A DNA stretch of 64,000 nucleotides, taken from assembly GCF_000771745.2 (NCBI RefSeq), contig NZ_JPSL02000038.1, forward strand, positions 194,024 to 258,023, in the 5' to 3' direction. The stretch comes from Thermus filiformis (GTDB taxonomy: Bacteria > Deinococcota > Deinococci > Deinococcales > Thermaceae). Positions 1 through 9,330 of the stretch are shown here, piece by piece (position 1 is the first letter of the stretch; every line of letters starts with the position of its first letter). Position numbers and translations under genes: made by a program. Under the pieces are notes generated by a model. The model saw nothing but the letters and a program-made list of their open reading frames with translations, ran no database searches and was not told the DNA's origin.

Positions 1-1230
1 GGCCTGACCACCCCGGAGATCATCCGGGCGGTGGAGGTCCTGAAGGAGGAGGGCCTTTTGGGGAGCCTGGAGATGGTCCACGCCCACATCGGCAGCCAGG
101 TCACGGACATCCGCAAGATCAAGCAGGCGGTGCGGGAGGCGGCCCAGACCTACGTCCAGCTCCGGAAGCTGGGGGCGCCGGTGCGCTACCTCAACCTGGG
201 CGGAGGGCTGGCGGTGGACTACGACGGCTCCAAGACCACCTTCTACGCCTCCGCCAACTACACCCTGCCCGAGTACGCGGAGGACCTGGTCTACGTGACC
301 AAGGAGATCGTGGAGGGGCACCACGAGCCCCACCCCACCCTGGTCACCGAGTCGGGGCGGGCGGTGACCGCCTACCACAGCGTCCTGGTCCTGGAGGTCA
401 TTGACGTGATCCGGCCCCCGGGAGAGGGGAAGCTTCCCCCCCTGCCGGAGGAGGCCCACCCGGTGGTGAAGGAGCTTTGGGAGACGGCCAAGGCCCTTTC
501 GGCCAAGAACTACCGGGAGGCCTACCACGACGCCTTCGCGGACAAGGAAACCCTCCAGACCCTCTACGATCTGGGCCTGGTCTCCTTAAGGGACCGGGCG
601 CTGGCGGAGGAGCTCTTCTACTACATCGCCCGGAAGGTCCACGCCATCGTCCGCTCCCTAGAGTACGCCCCGGACGAGTTTGAGGACCTAGAGAGGCTCC
701 TGGCGGACAAGCTCATCTGCAACTTCTCCATCTTTCAGAGCCTTCCCGACGCCTGGGCCATCCACCAGCTCTTCCCCATCGTCCCCCTCCGCCGCCTGAA
801 CGAGGAGCCCCGCCGGCTCGCCACCTTGGTGGACATCTCCTGCGACTCGGACGGGAAGATAGACCGGTTCATAGACCTGCACGACGTGCGCCACGCCTTG
901 CCCGTGCACGAGATCCGGCCCGGGGAGGCCTACTACCTGGGGGTCTTCCTCACGGGGGCCTACCAGGACGTGCTGGGCTCCAACCACAACCTCTTCGGCC
1001 GGGTGGGGGAGGCCCAGGTCCTGGTGGAAGAAGAGGGGTTCGCCATAGAGCGCTTCGTCCCCGGGGAGACGGCGGAGGAGGTCATCGCCCGGATGGGCTT
1101 CTCGGCCCAGGAGCTCTCGGCCCGGCTCGAGCGCCTGGTCCGCCGGAGCCCCCTCACGCCCACGGAGAAGGGCCTCTTCCTGGAGCGGTACCTGCGGGAG
1201 CTTTCCGGCTACACCTACCTGGAGGACTGA
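1..1230 (+). CDS. speA: Biosynthetic arginine decarboxylase, C-terminal part (partial at window edge)
   Basis: Pyridoxal-phosphate enzyme that converts arginine to agmatine, the first step of the agmatine/aminopropylagmatine polyamine route used by Thermus. The frame is open from base 1, so the N-terminal part lies outside the window; about 409 residues are visible. Seen: the HIGSQ segment of the alanine-racemase-like barrel near the start, a GGGLAVDYDG glycine loop, the SpeA-typical segment with CNFSIFQS, and CDSDGKID, which carries the cysteine of the decarboxylase C-terminal domain. The gene ends at TGA 1228-1230, and the next gene starts about 65 bases on. The whole visible length matches the SpeA family, so the identification is firm. 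Confidence 0.95.
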   Translation, partial: GLTTPEIIRAVEVLKEEGLLGSLEMVHAHIGSQVTDIRKIKQAVREAAQTYVQLRKLGAPVRYLNLGGGLAVDYDGSKTTFYASANYTLPEYAEDLVYVTKEIVEGHHEPHPTLVTESGRAVTAYHSVLVLEVIDVIRPPGEGKLPPLPEEAHPVVKELWETAKALSAKNYREAYHDAFADKETLQTLYDLGLVSLRDRALAEELFYYIARKVHAIVRSLEYAPDEFEDLERLLADKLICNFSIFQSLPDAWAIHQLFPIVPLRRLNEEPRRLATLVDISCDSDGKIDRFIDLHDVRHALPVHEIRPGEAYYLGVFLTGAYQDVLGSNHNLFGRVGEAQVLVEEEGFAIERFVPGETAEEVIARMGFSAQELSARLERLVRRSPLTPTEKGLFLERYLRELSGYTYLED

Positions 1231-1282
1231 GCACCAGGACGGGGCTCGGGGGCCCGTTAAGGCCCCGTTAAGGGGTGGGGTG

Positions 1283-1288
1283 TAGGAT
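1283..1288 (+). promoter_or_regulatory. -10 box of GGDEF gene (leaderless start)
   Basis: TAGGAT followed by 7 bases and ATG 1296. The in-frame GTG at 1275 lies upstream of it and the ATG at 1287 overlaps its end, so 1296 is the likely start of a leaderless message. Confidence 0.45.
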
Positions 1289-1295
1289 GAGGTGG

Positions 1296-2333
1296 ATGAA
1301 CCCCACCCTGGAGCTCTTGGACCCCGTGGCCCCCCTCCGGCGCAAGGTGGCCCTGGTCCTCCTCCCCCTGGGTGGGGTCATGGCCCTTTTGGCCTACCTG
1401 GCCTCGAGGCAGGTGGGGCTGGACCCGGTGGACCGCCTCTTCCTGCCCCTTTTCGGCCTCGGGTACCCGGCCCTGGCCCTCCTCCTTTGGAGGAGGCCGG
1501 AGGAAGCCCGCTGGGTCCTCCCCCTGGCCCACCTGGGGATAGGCCTCTACCTCCTCGCCACCTTGGGCTACCAGCTCCTCTTCCGGCCCAACCCCATGGG
1601 CCTCTCCCCCGCCGCCTACTGGTTCCCCTTCCTTTACTTCTCCGCCTTCCTCTTCTTTGAGAGCAAGCGGGCGGTGCGCCTGGGGTTGACCTTCTTCCTG
1701 GCGGCCCTGGCCCTGGCCCTTTTCGGGAACACCCGCGCGTACGGCCCCGTCCACCTCAACGCCCTGGCCCAGTTCTTCGGCTCCAACCTGGCCTACCTGG
1801 CCCTCCTCTACCTCCTGGTCCGGATCAAGGAGAGCTACCTCGAGGCCCGCCTGGACGCCTACACCGACTTCCTCACCGGGCTCAGGAACCGGCGCTACCT
1901 GGAGATCGCCCTGGAGCGGGAGCTCTTCCGCCTCCAGCGCTACGGAAGGCCGGGGAGCCTGGCGGTTTTGGACCTGGACGACTTCAAGCGGGTGAACGAC
2001 ACCCACGGCCACGACGCCGGCGACCGGGTGCTCAAGGGGGTGGCGGAGGTCCTGGAGGCCCACCTCCGCCTCTCCGACCGGGCGGTGCGCCTGGGAGGGG
2101 AGGAGTTCGCCCTCCTCCTCCCCGAGACCTCCTTAAGCCAGGCCAAAAAGGTGTGCGAGCGGGTGCGCGAGGCCCTCGAGGCCCTGAACGTCCCTCCGGT
2201 GGAGGGGGTCCGGGCCAGCTTCGGCGTGGCCCAGGCCCTCCCCACCGACTCCCCCCTCTCCCTCCTCAAGCGGGCGGACGCGGCCATGTACACGGCCAAA
2301 CGCAAGGGGAAGAACCGGGTGGAGGTGGGCTGA
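1296..2333 (+). CDS. Membrane diguanylate cyclase (GGDEF protein)
   Basis: Predicted to make cyclic di-GMP from two GTP at the inner membrane. The N-terminal half (about residues 15-180) is a set of hydrophobic segments, roughly six membrane helices with short loops. The GGDEF domain begins near residue 187 (YTDFLTGLRNRRYL). The active-site signature is GGEEF (about 267). An RLSD tetrapeptide lies exactly five residues before it, which is the RxxD inhibitory I-site, so product inhibition is expected. No EAL or HD-GYP domain is present. The start was set at ATG 1296 from a -10 box; GTG 1275 and ATG 1287 are in frame but lie upstream of or overlap that box. The TGA stop is directly joined to a palindromic repeat shared with metK. 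Confidence 0.9.
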   Translation: MNPTLELLDPVAPLRRKVALVLLPLGGVMALLAYLASRQVGLDPVDRLFLPLFGLGYPALALLLWRRPEEARWVLPLAHLGIGLYLLATLGYQLLFRPNPMGLSPAAYWFPFLYFSAFLFFESKRAVRLGLTFFLAALALALFGNTRAYGPVHLNALAQFFGSNLAYLALLYLLVRIKESYLEARLDAYTDFLTGLRNRRYLEIALERELFRLQRYGRPGSLAVLDLDDFKRVNDTHGHDAGDRVLKGVAEVLEAHLRLSDRAVRLGGEEFALLLPETSLSQAKKVCERVREALEALNVPPVEGVRASFGVAQALPTDSPLSLLKRADAAMYTAKRKGKNRVEVG

Positions 2334-2372
2334 TACTACCCCATCCAGGCCCCGCGCCAAGCTGGGGTGGTA
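2334..2372. repeat. Palindromic module / bidirectional terminator between convergent genes
   Basis: Outer arms TACTACCCC and GGGGTGGTA pair. The left core is of the ATCC type and the right core of the CCAAGCT type, so the inner stem is mismatched (a hybrid copy). The stop codons of both flanking genes (TGA on plus, TAA on minus) directly continue the arms. Confidence 0.75.
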
Positions 2373-3554
<1,182 letters not shown>

Positions 3555-3579
3555 CGCCCCACCTCCACTCAAAGACCCC

Positions 3580-3611
3580 GCCGGGTGTCCCGGCAGACCC
3601 GTGTAAGTATA
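3580..3611 (-). promoter_or_regulatory. metK promoter and 5' leader hairpin
   Basis: TATACT (3611-3606) is a good -10 box; no clear -35 is visible. Transcription would begin near 3599, and the first bases form a 6-bp perfect stem GCCGGG/CCCGGC with loop ACA (3580-3594). It is too short and lacks the conserved parts of the known SAM riboswitch classes; it may stabilise the 5' end. Confidence 0.5.
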
Positions 3612-3647
3612 GCACCTTTCGCGGGCACCGGAGTCCCCGATAAAACC

Positions 3648-3704
3648 TCAGCTGGGGTGGCTTGCCGGGGCCCCCGGCTTGGCATGGGCCAAGCCGGGGT
3701 GGTA
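3648..3704 (-). repeat. Palindromic repeat, one full and one half module
   Basis: Read on the minus strand it starts TACCACCCC directly after the TGA of the ABC permease gene. It forms a CCCCGGCTTGG / CCAAGCCGGGG stem, continues GGCCCCGG, then a truncated CCACCCCAGCTGAG. It probably acts as terminator for the permease operon. Confidence 0.75.
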
Positions 3705-4820
3705 TCAGCGGAGCACCACCCCGGGCCGGATGCGCCAGGCCCTGAGGAGGGGAAGAAGGGAGGCCAGGACCACCGCTAAAAAGCTCCAGGCGGAGACCCG
3801 GGCCCACTCCCCAGGCCGGATCTCCACGGGCAGGTGGGTGAGGAAGTAGAGGTCCCCGGGCAGGGGCACGGGCCGGCTTGCCAGGTAGAGGGAGAGGAGG
3901 AGGCCCAAAAGGTTCCCCAGAAGGACCCCCGCCCCCCCCAGCAGGACCCCCTGGAGGGCGAAGACCGCCGCCACCTGGGGCCTCGAGGCCCCCATGGCCC
4001 GGAGCAGGGCGATCTCCGGCGTCTTCTCCACCACGAACAGGACCATCACGTTGGCCACCCCCAAGGCCGCCACCACCACGATGAGGAAGAGGAGGAGGGA
4101 GAGGACCCGCTTCTGCAAGGAGAGCTGCTCCAGAAGGGTCCGCTGGGTGTCCTGCCAGGTCTGGACGAAGAACCGGTCGGCGAAGGCCCGGCCCACCTCC
4201 CGGGCCCGCCAGGGGTCCTTGAGCCGGACCTGGTAGCCCAAGGGCCCCTCCTCCCCCAGAAGCCGCTCCACGTCCTCGAGGGCAGCGAAGGCGTAGCCGG
4301 AGTCCAGGAGGTAGTTCCCCGTCCGGAACCGGCCCACCACCTTGAGCCCCAGGCGGGTCTGGCTGGCAGAAAGGGCCAGAAGCTCGTCCCCCACGAAGGC
4401 GGAGAGGCTCTGGGCCAGGGCCGAGCCCAGAAGGACCTCCCCCGGCTTCGGCATCGGGCCGAGCTCCGGATAGACCTCCCCCCGGCCCCGGCCCAGGCCC
4501 ACCAGGGTGGCGAAGTCCACCCCCGGCCCCCGGCCGGGCTCGGCCCTGCGGGTGAGGAGGGCCTTGGTGGCGGAAAAGGGGGCCCAGGCCGCCACCTCGG
4601 GGTGCTCGGGCATGGGGGGGAGGGTCTGGCCCAGCCGGAAGAGGACCAGGTGGGGCAAGGCCTTCAGGCTGGCCCGCACCAGGCCGGTGGTGAAGCCGTT
4701 CGCCAGGGATAAGGCGGTGAGGAGGACCGCCACCCCCACCCCGATGCCGAGGAGGCCGATGGCGGTCTGGGTCCTGCGGCGGAGGAGGTAGCGGAAGGCC
4801 AGGAAAAGGGCGAAGCGCAC
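3705..4820 (-). CDS. ABC transporter permease of the LolC/LolE-MacB (FtsX-like) type
   Basis: Membrane subunit of an ABC system for lipoprotein release or envelope export. Architecture: one N-terminal membrane helix (about residues 17-40), a large periplasmic MacB-type domain (40-230) and a C-terminal FtsX domain with three helices (about 240-360), including the conserved VEKTPEIALLRAMGAS segment after the second helix. No ATPase gene adjoins it here, so its partner lies elsewhere. It starts at GTG 4820, nine bases after the 3D-domain gene's stop. A TAGACT box (4832-4827) overlaps that stop, so it may also be transcribed separately as a leaderless mRNA. The substrate cannot be read from the sequence. 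Confidence 0.85.
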   Translation of the reverse strand: MRFALFLAFRYLLRRRTQTAIGLLGIGVGVAVLLTALSLANGFTTGLVRASLKALPHLVLFRLGQTLPPMPEHPEVAAWAPFSATKALLTRRAEPGRGPGVDFATLVGLGRGRGEVYPELGPMPKPGEVLLGSALAQSLSAFVGDELLALSASQTRLGLKVVGRFRTGNYLLDSGYAFAALEDVERLLGEEGPLGYQVRLKDPWRAREVGRAFADRFFVQTWQDTQRTLLEQLSLQKRVLSLLLFLIVVVAALGVANVMVLFVVEKTPEIALLRAMGASRPQVAAVFALQGVLLGGAGVLLGNLLGLLLSLYLASRPVPLPGDLYFLTHLPVEIRPGEWARVSAWSFLAVVLASLLPLLRAWRIRPGVVLR

Positions 4821-4829
4821 GGGAAGAGT

Positions 4830-5243
4830 CTACCTGGGGTAGGAGACCACCTCCACCTCCAGAAGCCGCCGGCCAAACTGGAGGGCCAGGGCCCGGTCGG
4901 GAAGCCAGACGTCCAGCTTCTCCCGCATCCGGGGGTGCATGGTGTCCGCCACCACGAAGACCCGGTTCTGGAAGAGGTAGTCAAACCGGCCCCTTCCCCG
5001 GCCCTGGACGCTGCCCAGGTCCTTTAAGCGGACCCGGGTCCCGTAGGGGAGGGTCCTGAGGAGGTCCCGGCTCACCGCGATCACCCCGAGGGCGGTGCGC
5101 ATCCCGGTGGCGGTGACGTAGGGGGTGCGGTCCGTCTCCCGGGGGCTCGAGGTGTAGGCGGTGGCCTCCAGGACCAGCCGTTTGGGCGCCTTGGCCCAGG
5201 CGATAGAAAGGAGAAGAACCGCAATCAAGGTCCAGATCCGCAT
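4830..5243 (-). CDS. Secreted 3D-domain protein (RlpA/MltA-like double-psi barrel)
   Basis: Exported small protein of 137 residues. The first 18 residues (RIWTLIAVLLLSIAWAKA) form a signal peptide with an AKA cleavage site. The mature part is a 3D domain: ATAYTSS at its start, the GVIAVSRDLLPYG-like middle (here VSRDLLRTLPYGTRVRL) and the VVADTM...D...LPDRALALQFG end, holding the conserved aspartates that name the domain. Such barrels act on or bind peptidoglycan glycan strands. It lies upstream of the ABC permease on the same strand; no peptidoglycan-binding or LysM domain accompanies it. Confidence 0.85.
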   Translation of the reverse strand: MRIWTLIAVLLLSIAWAKAPKRLVLEATAYTSSPRETDRTPYVTATGMRTALGVIAVSRDLLRTLPYGTRVRLKDLGSVQGRGRGRFDYLFQNRVFVVADTMHPRMREKLDVWLPDRALALQFGRRLLEVEVVSYPR

Positions 5244-5482
5244 CGCAGGGTTCAGTATGCGGACCTTCCCTAAAGCCCTCTAAGAAGGGCGAATATATGC
5301 ACTCATTATTCAACCCCTACGACCACTTGGTTCATTTCTAGAAATCCGTGAAAGCCGGCACGGAGAGGGCTGGGCCGCCCTCTGAGGCATTAGAAATAGG
5401 TGAAGGCCCTTTATCTAGCTCTAATCTTCTTCAAAGCCACCCCCCGAAAGAACCCCACCCGGCCCCGGGTGGGGGAAGGGAA
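5244..5482. other. Intergenic, locally AT-rich block with several inverted repeats
   Basis: No credible gene. It contains the 12-base perfect palindrome ATTTCTAGAAAT (5334-5345), an adjoining inverted repeat CCGTG/CACGG (5346-5363), a hairpin AGAGGGC/GCCCTCT (about 5365-5384), and a strong GC hairpin CCCCACCCG/CGGGTGGGG near 5454-5475 that probably ends the lipoprotein transcript. The 5285-5345 part is clearly lower in GC than its neighbours. Confidence 0.6.
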
Positions 5483-6268
5483 TCACGGGCAGGGGGTATT
5501 GCTGAGGGACAGGGTGTACCGCCCGCTGTTCTCCTCGTCAAACCCCGCCCGGGCCAGGGCCCGGTCCCGCACCACCAAAAGGACCGCCGGAGAGACGGGG
5601 GCGCAGCTAAGCACCGGGTCCAGCCGGACGGGGTTGGGGTCGCTCGGGCTCAGGTAGAGGAGGGCCACCAGGTCCAGGGGGCCCGAGTAGCCCAAGCGGA
5701 GGTAGCCCGAGGCGGCGGAGACGTCGTAGCGGTCAAACTCCCCCAAAAGCTCAATCGCCCCCGTCCGGCTTCCGGTGTTAAAGGCCTCCCCCTGGCCGCT
5801 CGGATTTGGAGTGAAGGGGTCCAGGTAGAGGGTCACCCGGTCCGGAGCCTCGGCCAGGTTCTCCACCTTGAGGTAAAAGGCGCTCCCTCCCGGGGCCCGG
5901 AAGTTCAGCCGGTAGCCCAGGTCGGTGGTGAGGCCCTGGGGGCGCACCGAGGCCAGGGCCACCTGGGGCAGGCCGAACCAGTTGCGGGCCACGCTCTGGG
6001 CCTGGACCACCCCCTGGGCGTCGTAGAGGGTGAGGCGGAGGCGGCTCCGCTCCTGGAGCACGCTGGAGATGGCGGCCACCTGGAAGGTGCCCCCGCCCTC
6101 CACCCTGAGCCGGTAAGTCCGGGAGCCCGGCCTGAGCCCGCCCCCCTCAGGGCGCGCCGCGGGCAGGTCAACGATCACCGAGGTCCCCACCTGAAGGTCC
6201 CCGTCCGGAAGAAGGGCCTCGAGGGTGCACCCGGCCAGAACCAGGGGAAGAATCCAAAGGAAACGCAT
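5483..6268 (-). CDS. Lipoprotein of unknown function
   Basis: Predicted membrane-anchored lipoprotein of 261 residues. The first 14 residues are hydrophobic and end in LAGC, a lipobox with cysteine near residue 14. The mature protein is rich in beta-strand-like stretches; two parts (about 30-130 and 150-240) look like repeated beta-sandwich domains of the pre-peptidase C-terminal kind (YRLRVEGGGTFQVAAIS... and FDRYDVSAASGYLRLGYSG...), but this is only an impression. Two cysteines near the C-terminus (VLSCAPVS and NTPCP) may pair. The start is ATG 6268, six bases after GGAGGTGG. A TATCCT -10 box lies at 6293-6288, so it has its own promoter despite following yloV. Confidence 0.8.
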   Translation of the reverse strand: MRFLWILPLVLAGCTLEALLPDGDLQVGTSVIVDLPAARPEGGGLRPGSRTYRLRVEGGGTFQVAAISSVLQERSRLRLTLYDAQGVVQAQSVARNWFGLPQVALASVRPQGLTTDLGYRLNFRAPGGSAFYLKVENLAEAPDRVTLYLDPFTPNPSGQGEAFNTGSRTGAIELLGEFDRYDVSAASGYLRLGYSGPLDLVALLYLSPSDPNPVRLDPVLSCAPVSPAVLLVVRDRALARAGFDEENSGRYTLSLSNTPCP

Positions 6269-6327
6269 ACCCACCTCCTTTACCCCCAGGATACCCCAGG
6301 AGAAAGGCCGGTGGGTTTAGGCTTTCT

Positions 6328-7896
6328 TTACTCCAGAACCGCCAGGTAGGCGTAGAGCTCGGGCCCCCCGGGCAGGACCTCCACCACCAGGTCGGGGAAT
6401 TCCCGGGCGAGCGCCTCGGCCAGCCCCTCCCCCTGGGCGCCCGGGCCCTGGAAGACGGTGAGGACCTCCTTCCCCTCCTGGGCCAGGCGGACCAAGGCCT
6501 TCAGGACCTCCTCCGGGGTTTCGCCCACCAGGACCAGCTTCCCGTCCAGAAGCCCGATGGGCTGGCCCTTGGCCACCTTCAGCCCGTCCAGCTCTGCCTC
6601 GCGGCTGGCCCAGGTGACCTCGAGGGTCCGGGCACGGGCGGCGGCCTCCTCCATCTCGGGCAGGAGCTCCTCCACCGGTAGCTCCGGCTGGAACCGGACC
6701 GCCGCGGCCAGGCCCGCCCCCATGGTCCGGGTGGGGAGGACGTGGACCTCCTTGCCGAAGGCCTTGGCCAGCTCCTTGGCCTGCTCGGCGGCCATGAGGA
6801 CGTTGGGGTTGTTGGGCAGAAGGATGACCCGGGGGCTCGGCACGCTCCTGAGGGCGGAAAGGAGGTCCTCCACACTGGGGTTGTCCGTCTGCCCCCCGGC
6901 CACCACCCGGGCCCCCAGGCTCCGGAAGGCCTTGGCCAGGCCGTAGCCCTGGGCCACCGCCACCAAGGCGGTGGGGGGCGGGGCCTCCTCCAGCGCCCCC
7001 GCCATGGCCAGGATCTCCGTGTGCTGCTCGGACATGTCCTCCACCTTGGTCCGCAGCATCCGGCCGAAGCGGGCCACGGTGGCGAGGAGGCGGTCCGGGT
7101 CGTTGGTGTGGATGTGCCCCTTGACGTACCCCTCAGCCCCCACCACCAAAAGGGAGTCCCCGAAGGGGGCCACGGCCTCCCGGATCCGCTCTATGGGGAC
7201 CTCCACCCCCTCCATCAAGAACTCCGTGCAGTAGCCGTACTCCTCGGTGGCGAAGGCGGTCTGGGCGTACCGCTCCACCTTGGGGGGCTCGGGGAGGGGA
7301 AGGCGGAGGGCGTAGCCCAGAAGCCCCTCCAGAAGCCGGACGTACCCCGCTCCTCCCGCGTCCACCACGCCCGCCTGCTTCAGGATGGGGAGAAGCTCCG
7401 GGGTCTTTTCCAGGGCCTCCCGGGCCCCCTCCAGGGCCGTCCTCAGGACCTCCTCGAGGCTCTCCCCCGCCGCCCTTGTGGCCGCCTCCCGGGCCACGGT
7501 GAGGATCGTCCCCTCCACCGGCTTCATCACTGCCTTGTAGCCCGTCTCCGCCCCTGCCCTAAGGGCCTGAACCAGAAGGGCGGGGGTGAGGCGGTCCGCC
7601 CGCTTGATGGCCTCGGCGAACCCCTTCAGGATCTGGGAAAGGATGACCCCCGAGTTGCCCCGGGCCCCCAGGAGGGCCCCGTAGCTCAGGGCCCGGGCCA
7701 CCTCGGACATCCGGGCGGTGTCGGCCAGGTCCAGCTCCCGCCGCACGGACTCGAGGGTGAGGAGCATGTTCGTCCCCGTGTCCCCGTCGGGGACGGGGTA
7801 GACGTTGAGGGCGTTCAGCTCCTCCACGTAGACCCGGAACCAGTCCGTGGCGTAGCGGAAGGCCTCCGCCACCTCCTCGGGCCGCCAGTCAGGCAC
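6328..7896 (-). CDS. yloV: DAK2/DhaL-domain kinase, YloV/FakA family
   Basis: Homolog of the fatty acid kinase A subunit, which phosphorylates fatty acids held by a DegV-type FakB protein. The N-terminal DhaL ATP-binding domain (about 1-200) shows [14 protein letters not shown], with the aspartates that bind magnesium, and [13 protein letters not shown] middle domain has the CTEFL motif and a HIHTNDP histidine motif (about 215-300), and the C-terminal third is a DegV-like domain (about 305-520). Length 522 is normal. It starts at GTG 7896, overlapping yloU by 8 bases, the same yloU-yloV order found in Firmicutes. No FakB gene lies in the window, so fatty acid as substrate is inferred from the family. 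Confidence 0.9.
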   Translation of the reverse strand: MPDWRPEEVAEAFRYATDWFRVYVEELNALNVYPVPDGDTGTNMLLTLESVRRELDLADTARMSEVARALSYGALLGARGNSGVILSQILKGFAEAIKRADRLTPALLVQALRAGAETGYKAVMKPVEGTILTVAREAATRAAGESLEEVLRTALEGAREALEKTPELLPILKQAGVVDAGGAGYVRLLEGLLGYALRLPLPEPPKVERYAQTAFATEEYGYCTEFLMEGVEVPIERIREAVAPFGDSLLVVGAEGYVKGHIHTNDPDRLLATVARFGRMLRTKVEDMSEQHTEILAMAGALEEAPPPTALVAVAQGYGLAKAFRSLGARVVAGGQTDNPSVEDLLSALRSVPSPRVILLPNNPNVLMAAEQAKELAKAFGKEVHVLPTRTMGAGLAAAVRFQPELPVEELLPEMEEAAARARTLEVTWASREAELDGLKVAKGQPIGLLDGKLVLVGETPEEVLKALVRLAQEGKEVLTVFQGPGAQGEGLAEALAREFPDLVVEVLPGGPELYAYLAVLE

Positions 7897-8230
7897 GGCT
7901 TACCCCCACCACGTGCACCCGGACCTGGGAGACCTCCACCCCCGCCAGGGCCCGGGCCGCGTGGGAGACCCGCTCGGCCAAGGACTCCACCACGGTGGGG
8001 ATGCGGGACCCGAAGGCCACCACCACGTAGAAGTCCGCCTGGTACTTCCCCGGCTGGGCGGGGTCGGGGCGGACCACCACCCCCTCGCTCGCCTCGTGCT
8101 TGCCCAGGATCCGGCCCAGGGTGTCCTTGAGCCCCGCCGGGCTCATCCCCACCACCCCCGGGACCTCGTGCGCCGCCAGGGCCAAGATGGTGGCCAAGGC
8201 GGCCTCGGTGACCGTCACGTTCCCCCTCAT
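7889..8230 (-). CDS. yloU: Asp23/Gls24 envelope-stress family protein (YloU)
   Basis: Small alpha/beta protein of 113 residues of the Asp23 family. Typical features are the N-terminal [23 protein letters not shown], the central [26 protein letters not shown] and the final VRVHVVGV. There is no signal peptide or membrane segment. Asp23 proteins sit at the membrane through partners in Staphylococcus; the role in Thermus is unknown. Its ATG shares an ATGA with the stop of ald, and its end overlaps yloV by 8 bases, so it is translationally coupled to both. Confidence 0.88.
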   Translation of the reverse strand: MRGNVTVTEAALATILALAAHEVPGVVGMSPAGLKDTLGRILGKHEASEGVVVRPDPAQPGKYQADFYVVVAFGSRIPTVVESLAERVSHAARALAGVEVSQVRVHVVGVSRA

Positions 8231-9330
8231 AGGACCTCTTCAGGAGGAGTATACGGGAGGCCGAAGGCCTCCGCCACCTTGGGATGGGTGAGGCGGCCCT
8301 GGTAGGTGTTGAGCCCCTTGCGGAGGGCGGGGTCCTCCTTGAGGGCCTCCAGGCCCTTTTCCGCCAGCTTGAGCACGTAGGGCAGGGTCTGGTTGGTGAG
8401 GGCGAAGGTGGAGGTGCGGGGGACCGCCCCCGGCATGTTGGCCACCCCGTAGTGGACCACCCCGTCCACCACGTAGGCGGGGTCGGCGTGGGTGGTAGGC
8501 CGGATGGTCTCCACGCACCCCCCCTGGTCCACCGCCACGTCCACGATCACGCTCCCCTCCTTCATCATGGGCAGCATCTCCCGGGTGACCAGCTTGGGGG
8601 CCTTGGCCCCGGGGATGAGGACGGCCCCGATGAGGAGGTCCGCGTGCTGGATGCTCTTCTTGATGTTGGCCTCCGTGGAGGTCAGGGTGACCAGCCGCCC
8701 CCCGAAGACGTCGTCCAGGTACTGGAGGCGCTGGTGGTTCACGTCCAAGACGGTGACCTGGGCCCCCATGCCCAGGGCGATCTTGGCGGCGTTGATCCCC
8801 ACCGTCCCCCCGCCCAGGATGACCACGCTGGCCGGGGCCACCCCCGGGACCCCGCCCAGGAGCACCCCCCGGCCCCCCTTGGGCTTCTCCAGGAACTGGG
8901 CCCCCACCTGGGGGGCCATCCGGCCCGCCACCTCACTCATGGGGACCAGAAGGGGGAGGGAGCCGTCCGGAAGCTGGACGGTCTCGTAGGCGATGGCCGC
9001 CGTGCCTGCCTGGAGCAGGGCCTCCGTGAGGGGGCGGTCCGCGGCCAGGTGCAGGTAGGTGAAGAGGATGAGGTCGGGCCTCAGGAAGCGGTACTCCTCC
9101 TGGATGGGCTCCTTGACCTTGACCACCATCTGGGCCCCCCAGGCCTCCTCCCGGCTCACCAGCTCGGCCCCCGCCCGCTCGTACTCCGCGTCGGAAAGGC
9201 CCGAGCCTACCCCGGCCCCCCGTTCCACCAGGACCTTGTGCCCCCGCCTCACCAGGCTCTCCACGCCCCCGGGGGTGAGAGCCACGCGGTTCTCCCAAGT
9301 CTTGATCTCCTTTGGCACGCCGATGGTCAT
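8227..9330 (-). CDS. ald: Alanine dehydrogenase
   Basis: NAD-dependent oxidative deamination of L-alanine to pyruvate and ammonia. It begins [23 protein letters not shown], the AlaDH signature with the pyruvate-binding arginine. The nucleotide-binding loop [19 protein letters not shown] starts near residue 168, and the conserved [13 protein letters not shown] lies near 263. Length 367 is typical. The start ATG 9330 overlaps the truB stop as ATGA, and its own TGA overlaps yloU. A long in-frame extension upstream is antisense reading of truB and not coding here. Confidence 0.95.
   Translation of the reverse strand: MTIGVPKEIKTWENRVALTPGGVESLVRRGHKVLVERGAGVGSGLSDAEYERAGAELVSREEAWGAQMVVKVKEPIQEEYRFLRPDLILFTYLHLAADRPLTEALLQAGTAAIAYETVQLPDGSLPLLVPMSEVAGRMAPQVGAQFLEKPKGGRGVLLGGVPGVAPASVVILGGGTVGINAAKIALGMGAQVTVLDVNHQRLQYLDDVFGGRLVTLTSTEANIKKSIQHADLLIGAVLIPGAKAPKLVTREMLPMMKEGSVIVDVAVDQGGCVETIRPTTHADPAYVVDGVVHYGVANMPGAVPRTSTFALTNQTLPYVLKLAEKGLEALKEDPALRKGLNTYQGRLTHPKVAEAFGLPYTPPEEVL

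Noticed and set aside
3555-3660. SAM riboswitch upstream of metK
   Set aside because: The leader after the TATACT box is only about 45 bases and has one small hairpin; none of the SAM riboswitch cores can be fitted.
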